Source: Salinimonas marina | Lineage (GTDB): Bacteria; Pseudomonadota; Gammaproteobacteria; Enterobacterales; Alteromonadaceae | Assembly: GCF_015644725.1 (NCBI RefSeq) | Contig: NZ_CP064795.1 | Span: 804,501 to 868,500 of the forward strand | Direction: 5' to 3' | DNA length: 64,000 nt | Part shown: positions 60,538-64,000 of the stretch, one piece after another | Layout of the letters: every line of letters begins with the position of its first letter | Position numbering within the stretch: the first letter of the stretch is position 1 | Notes under the pieces: model-generated | Databases searched by the model: none | What the model was told of the DNA's origin: nothing | Seen by the model: only the letters and a program-made list of their open reading frames with translations | Translations under genes and position numbers: made by a program

Positions 60538-61059
60538 GTCCCTTCTCAGCTCTCCCGGACCCCCTGACTCACTGCAACCGTGAGAGGCGGGTTATTGGAA
60601 TGAATCTTACTCGAAACCAGCTCAAAGTGTAGGCTTGACTTAGGCCCGACTTAGGCAGGAAGGTGGGCGATTGGAGCCTGGTGTCTGTGTGAGGGCGAAA
60701 CCTATCTCCCGGCTACATCGTTTAGGAAACGCGTATAGCTATTTTGGTGGGATCCGGATGAGCTATGCCTGGGGCTGAAAAGCCGTAGGCTAATCTGGCG
60801 GCGTCTAAAGGCGAACGCCATAACAAAGGGGGACTCTACCCTCAGCCTGGCCTTTAAATGGAGTCATTTGCAAGTATTGGCAAGCCTCCACAAAAGCGAC
60901 AGAGGTAGCTGCAAAGGTGTCCGGGTTTTACTGAAGGTTGTAACCGATGCTGTGTACGAATCTGTCCCAAACGCGAAGTGGCTGAAGATAGACGGTTTGA
61001 GGTCGGTCAGGAACGACCAGGGGCAGGAGTGGCCATGCCAGTTGAATACCCCAAAAAGA
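60538..61059. other. Intergenic region carrying the structured element
   Basis: Gap between the DUF481 genes and the convergent S8 protease. Besides the folded segment it holds another hairpin, GGTCG (61001-61005) / CGACC (61014-61018). A 74-codon plus-strand frame at 60868-61092 has no ribosome site, no domain and crosses the protease terminator; it is not considered a gene. Confidence 0.5.
60670..60870 (+). ncRNA. Candidate structured RNA, family not established
   Basis: A region of about 200 nt without a credible gene that folds densely. Visible helices are CGTTT (60719-60723) / AAACG (60727-60731); GTATAGCT (60733-60740) / AGCTATGC (60761-60768); a GAAA-tetraloop hairpin GGCTGAAAAGCC (60773-60784); CTAC (60713-60716) / GTAG (60785-60788); GGCGT (60800-60804) / ACGCC (60815-60819); AAATG (60856-60860) / CATTT (60865-60869). 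A long-range closure TGAGGG (60690-60695) / CCCTCA (60839-60844) encloses most of them. This compact plan resembles mobile-element RNAs such as HEARO/omegaRNA, but the family is not proved and no IscB/IsrB gene is present. The other strand would fold similarly except for G-U pairs and the GNRA loop, which favour the plus strand. Confidence 0.45.
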
Positions 61060-61090
61060 ACAATGCCAGTCAGCTTAACTGACTGGCATT
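61053..61090 (-). terminator. Rho-independent terminator of the S8 protease gene
   Basis: Perfect 12-bp stem AATGCCAGTCAG (61062-61073) / CTGACTGGCATT (61079-61090). On the minus strand it is followed by GTTCTTTTT, about 45 bp after the protease stop codon. Confidence 0.8.
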
Positions 61091-61135
61091 AGATTCACGC
61101 GTTTTGTCACTAGCTTCTGCGGGCAGAAAATAATA

Positions 61136-62965
61136 TCAAAAGGCTACAGAGACGGACGCAGAACATACCGAGGTACCCGCTTCACAAACCTGGTAGCTAT
61201 AGCTGTTGCTACCCTTACGATTTAGATTGTCAGTGTAAGCACCATCATTGGCCGTGGTGGTAATGACATTCCCATCACGATAGATATCTACCTCGTTCGC
61301 GCTCGCGTTAGACCAGGTAAGATCAACAACTTGCAGGCCTTTTACTTTATAACCGTCGCCGGTAAGCGTTAACTCATTCTGAGTTCCGCCCCCAGAACCC
61401 CCTGCACACGCGTTAGCGGTTAAATATGCATCAGCATCGGCGGCCTGCACAATACCATAACCGAAGTATACGTCCTTGCCAGCCGCGCCTGAGTCCCGGG
61501 CCGTAGCTTTTAGCGCGGCACGGATATCTTCACCACTGCAGGTCGGATGATTTGACCAAACCAACGCCGCCACCCCGGCCACCGCTGGTGTGGCCATTGA
61601 GGTGCCGCTCATATAACCATAATCGCTGGTACCTATACTAATATCTATTGTAGTGGCACTTACCAACTGTGCACGATCTTCAAACGTTGCGCCCACCGCC
61701 GGAATAGAGGTGTCGTTGGCTTCGCCCAATGTGCCATAAAGCATGCCGGGTTCGTTGTTGATTAACACCGCGCCCACGCCGCCAGATAACTCACAATTAT
61801 TCACTTTGTCATAAAAAGAAATAGAGCCTCGATCGATTACACAAATCTTACCCGATGCATTATTGTCGATGTTATCGCCCAGACCCATAAAATAGGTGCT
61901 GGCCGAAGCGGTGCCGGTATTTTCCATGGCTGAGGAGGCAAAACCCTGACCGTCGGCGGTCATTGTTGCCAGGGTAGCGCCGTTAGCCGGATAGGTTGAC
62001 AGGGTATCGACACCGCCGGCGGTGACTTCCACACAGGTCGTTTCATTTGTCGTCACGTTTTTACCGCGACCGGTGGTACATGACGGATACTGCGAAAAGT
62101 CGGCAATATTGTCATCACCATCGTTGGCCCCGATCATCATTACCGCCGGATAGCCAGCGGGGTAAGAACGCACATTGTTGCCGTCGTTACCGGCCGCTGC
62201 CACCACCAGACCACCGGCATTAACAAAGTCATTGAATGCATTTTCTTCGGTACTGTTAGCGCCGCCACCGCCCAGGCTCATATTTATTATATTAGCGCCG
62301 GCTTGAGAACATTTTTGGGCCGCAAAGGCTAAATCAGAGGAATAGCCCCAGCCTTCTGCATTAAATACTTTGATAATGTGCATTTTCACCCCGGGTGCCA
62401 TACCCACTACACCATAGGTATTATCAGCAGCGCCAATAGTACCGGCTACATGGGTGCCATGGGGCCCGCCATTGTCAAACCAGTTACCAGTGCCGGGATC
62501 GTTATCACCGGTAATATTATTCCAGACAAAATCGGGATTAGAATCATCCAGGCCGGAGTCGATAACACACACTTTCGTATCAGTAGCGGCATTAAAATTG
62601 AGTTGATTAGCTTGCGATTGATAAACCGCGTAGGGCGTTATTTGCGTCGTATCCGGATTACCCGCATCATCATTGTAGAGTGCCATCGGAAAACGCTGAA
62701 GATCCTGTTCAATCAATTTCACATGAGGATTGTTCATCAATCCTTTGACTTGCGAAAGTGATTTTCCATCAAAGGTAGCAGCAATAAAGCCTTCGGCATC
62801 GATGTGTATCTTAGCCCCGGACTGCTTTGCCAGGGCTTTAACAATACCCTTGCTATTATTGTCTACCTGAATGATGTACCGGTCGCCTGTATTGGCTGAA
62901 ACAGCGGTTGCGCCTAACGTCAAAAGTACAGCAGCTAATGTAGGTTTTAGAGGTGTTCTGAACAT
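61136..62965 (-). CDS. Secreted subtilisin-like serine protease (S8 family) with PA insert
   Basis: 609 residues. A signal peptide (LAAVLLTLGATAVSA) and an I9-type propeptide (about residues 28-92) precede the catalytic domain with an intact triad: Asp136 in VCVIDSGLDD, His172 in GPHGTHVAGTIG and Ser456 in SGTSMATPAVAG; the oxyanion Asn is in AAAGNDGNN. A protease-associated (PA) insert (about 315-435) sits between His and Ser. After a glycine-rich linker (GGSGGGT) comes a fibronectin-III-like C-terminal domain with a Cys pair (QVCEAGTSVCSA). Export by Sec is expected; the C-terminal domain may bind surfaces or be removed on maturation. Single gene with its own terminator. Confidence 0.94.
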   Translation of the reverse strand: MFRTPLKPTLAAVLLTLGATAVSANTGDRYIIQVDNNSKGIVKALAKQSGAKIHIDAEGFIAATFDGKSLSQVKGLMNNPHVKLIEQDLQRFPMALYNDDAGNPDTTQITPYAVYQSQANQLNFNAATDTKVCVIDSGLDDSNPDFVWNNITGDNDPGTGNWFDNGGPHGTHVAGTIGAADNTYGVVGMAPGVKMHIIKVFNAEGWGYSSDLAFAAQKCSQAGANIINMSLGGGGANSTEENAFNDFVNAGGLVVAAAGNDGNNVRSYPAGYPAVMMIGANDGDDNIADFSQYPSCTTGRGKNVTTNETTCVEVTAGGVDTLSTYPANGATLATMTADGQGFASSAMENTGTASASTYFMGLGDNIDNNASGKICVIDRGSISFYDKVNNCELSGGVGAVLINNEPGMLYGTLGEANDTSIPAVGATFEDRAQLVSATTIDISIGTSDYGYMSGTSMATPAVAGVAALVWSNHPTCSGEDIRAALKATARDSGAAGKDVYFGYGIVQAADADAYLTANACAGGSGGGTQNELTLTGDGYKVKGLQVVDLTWSNASANEVDIYRDGNVITTTANDGAYTDNLNRKGSNSYSYQVCEAGTSVCSASVSVAF

Positions 62966-63189
62966 AAATATTGGTTTCCACTTGTTATTGTTGGCCCGTC
63001 AATCGACTGTTATCAGTCAGATATCATCCCTTTGGGCACTGTCCAAGGTCATCCGTTTGAGTATGCTATCTTAATTATCAATCCATTAACATTAAATTAA
63101 CTTTTAGATAGGGTTTTCACCTTCTGGGACGCATCTTTATCTGTGGTAAAATGCGTAATGCTCAGTGTTTACGCAGATAAGCTTTTAAA

Positions 63190-63543
63190 ATGAATAAAAC
63201 CACCAAAAAACTTGATAACAATGTTGTTAAAGCGCTGACCTTAGCTTGTGAAGAAGTAAAACAATGGCAGATAGGGTTTGAGTGGCTGACCCATACGGCT
63301 CGCTACAATCACTTTCCGGGAAGTCTGATGATCACGTGTGTGTTTGCAAATGACGACCAGGTGGAGCGGGCAGTGGCTGATGGGCTGGACAAAAAATTAC
63401 GCCAACGGATTCAGGGAAACTTACTAAAAGCGGGTATTAAAGTTAAAGATATCCGGCGCCATGTGCGCCTGGATAGTGAGCAGAGCTGCGCGCGTCAGGA
63501 TCAGGGCGACTGGCAGCGGCGTATTGCCCGGTTTGAATGCTAA
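63190..63543 (+). CDS. Conserved hypothetical protein
   Basis: 117 residues, basic, soluble, no signal peptide. It begins MNKTTKKLDNNVVKALTLAC and contains FEWLTHTARYNHFPGSLMIT, a pattern familiar from small gammaproteobacterial proteins of unknown function, sometimes labelled Fis-like in annotations; no Fis HTH is evident here. A downstream helix-rich part ends in RIARFEC. Starts 224 bp from the divergent protease gene. Confidence 0.75.
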   Translation: MNKTTKKLDNNVVKALTLACEEVKQWQIGFEWLTHTARYNHFPGSLMITCVFANDDQVERAVADGLDKKLRQRIQGNLLKAGIKVKDIRRHVRLDSEQSCARQDQGDWQRRIARFEC

Positions 63544-63607
63544 CGCTTTATACCGTACTGCCCGGGCCTGCTGTTCGGCGATAGGCCCGTAGGCGTCTGA
63601 CTCAACG

Positions 63608-64000
63608 ATGAGCTGGGACTGGGCAGGGTTATTGGTGGCAGGCTTTTTTGGCGGCGTATTAAACAGTATTGCCGGAGGAGGCAGTTTTATCACCTTTCCG
63701 ATGTTGCTGATGGCCGGGGTCCCGGCCATCAGTGCTAATGCCACCAACACCTTTGCCTCTTGTGCCGGCTACCTGAGCGGCGCTTACGCCTTTAAAGAAG
63801 AGCTTCGCAGCCATCGCTCGGTGTTGCCTGCTCTGGTGATGGTGAGCACCGTGGGCGGACTGGTGGGGGCCTGGTCATTATTGCAAACCCCCGAAACCGT
63901 TTTTCAAGAAGCCATACCCTGGCTGCTGTTATTTGCCACCTTACTGTTTATCTTTGGGGAGCAGCTAAACCGCGGGTTTAGAATGCTGGGTAACGGGCAT
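63608..64000 (+). CDS. TauE/SafE-family membrane permease, 3' partial
   Basis: The first 131 codons of a polytopic membrane protein running off the window. It begins MSWDWAGLLVAGFFGGVLNS and shows the TauE/SafE N-terminal signature SIAGGGSFITFPMLLMAGVP followed by ISANATNTFASCAGYLSGAY; at least three hydrophobic helices are complete. The family exports sulphite, sulphoacetate or related anions across the inner membrane; the substrate here is unknown. The frame is intact to the edge. It starts 64 bp after the preceding hypothetical gene. Confidence 0.9.
   Translation, partial: MSWDWAGLLVAGFFGGVLNSIAGGGSFITFPMLLMAGVPAISANATNTFASCAGYLSGAYAFKEELRSHRSVLPALVMVSTVGGLVGAWSLLQTPETVFQEAIPWLLLFATLLFIFGEQLNRGFRMLGNGH

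Noticed and set aside
60670..60870. tmRNA, RNase P RNA or GEMM riboswitch for the folded segment
   Set aside because: None of the conserved cores of these RNAs could be found in the segment.
60868..61092. 74-codon plus-strand open frame in the structured gap
   Set aside because: No ribosome site or domain, and it runs through the terminator of the opposing protease gene.

Overview
The window looks like chromosome of a marine gammaproteobacterium of the order Alteromonadales, probably Alteromonadaceae. The grounds are the gene orders (mraZ to ftsZ-lpxC-M23-secA-mutT; yacG-zapD-coaE-pilD-pilC-pilA-nadC; ampD-ampE-pdhR-aceE-aceF-lpdA), the SapC-family and DUF481 proteins, and the PrsK/PrsR regulators. 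The order is inferred from gene content only; no rRNA or tRNA gene was seen.

Layout. 1-4.6 kb: the 3' end of a FabH-like ketoacyl synthase, then the PEP-CTERM/exosortase-type two-component pair prsK-prsR. 4.6-6.7 kb: a TPR-GGDEF diguanylate cyclase on the minus strand. 6.9-7.8 kb: a ParF/ParG-like partition cassette (Walker ATPase plus a small partner). 8.2-11.8 kb: a secreted alpha/beta hydrolase, an M19 dipeptidase and a SapC-family protein. 12.1-34.6 kb: one long co-directional division and envelope region (mraZ, rsmH, ftsL, ftsI, murE, murF, mraY, murD, ftsW, murG, murC, ddlB, ftsQ, ftsA, ftsZ, lpxC, an M23 peptidase, secA, mutT), with a promoter and MraZ-type repeats in front of mraZ and a fully consensus promoter in front of lpxC. 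34.8-42.1 kb (minus strand): aspartoacylase, yacG, zapD, coaE, pilD, pilC, pilA, nadC and a membrane-anchored retropepsin-like protease; pilB is absent. 42.2-51.2 kb: ampD-ampE, then pdhR and the pyruvate dehydrogenase complex genes, with a PdhR box before pdhR. 51.4-57.0 kb: a LysR regulator divergent from an RND adaptor-permease pair. 57.5-60.4 kb: DUF1289 protein, HDOD protein and two DUF481 outer-membrane proteins. 60.4-61.1 kb: an unexplained, highly foldable intergenic segment. 61.1-64.0 kb: a secreted S8 protease, a conserved hypothetical protein and the 5' part of a TauE/SafE permease.

Two things stand out. First, six otherwise intact genes (prsK twice, prsR, rsmH, ftsI, pilD, pdhR) are each broken by an apparent single-base deletion, nearly always in a G/C homopolymer. 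Two of them are essential, so the simplest reading is systematic homopolymer undercalling in the sequence; these genes are annotated here at full length across the break. Second, the gap at about 60.67-60.87 kb can fold into at least six helices, including a GNRA-capped hairpin and a long-range closing stem, and matches no gene; it may be an orphan structured RNA such as a HEARO/omegaRNA-like element.
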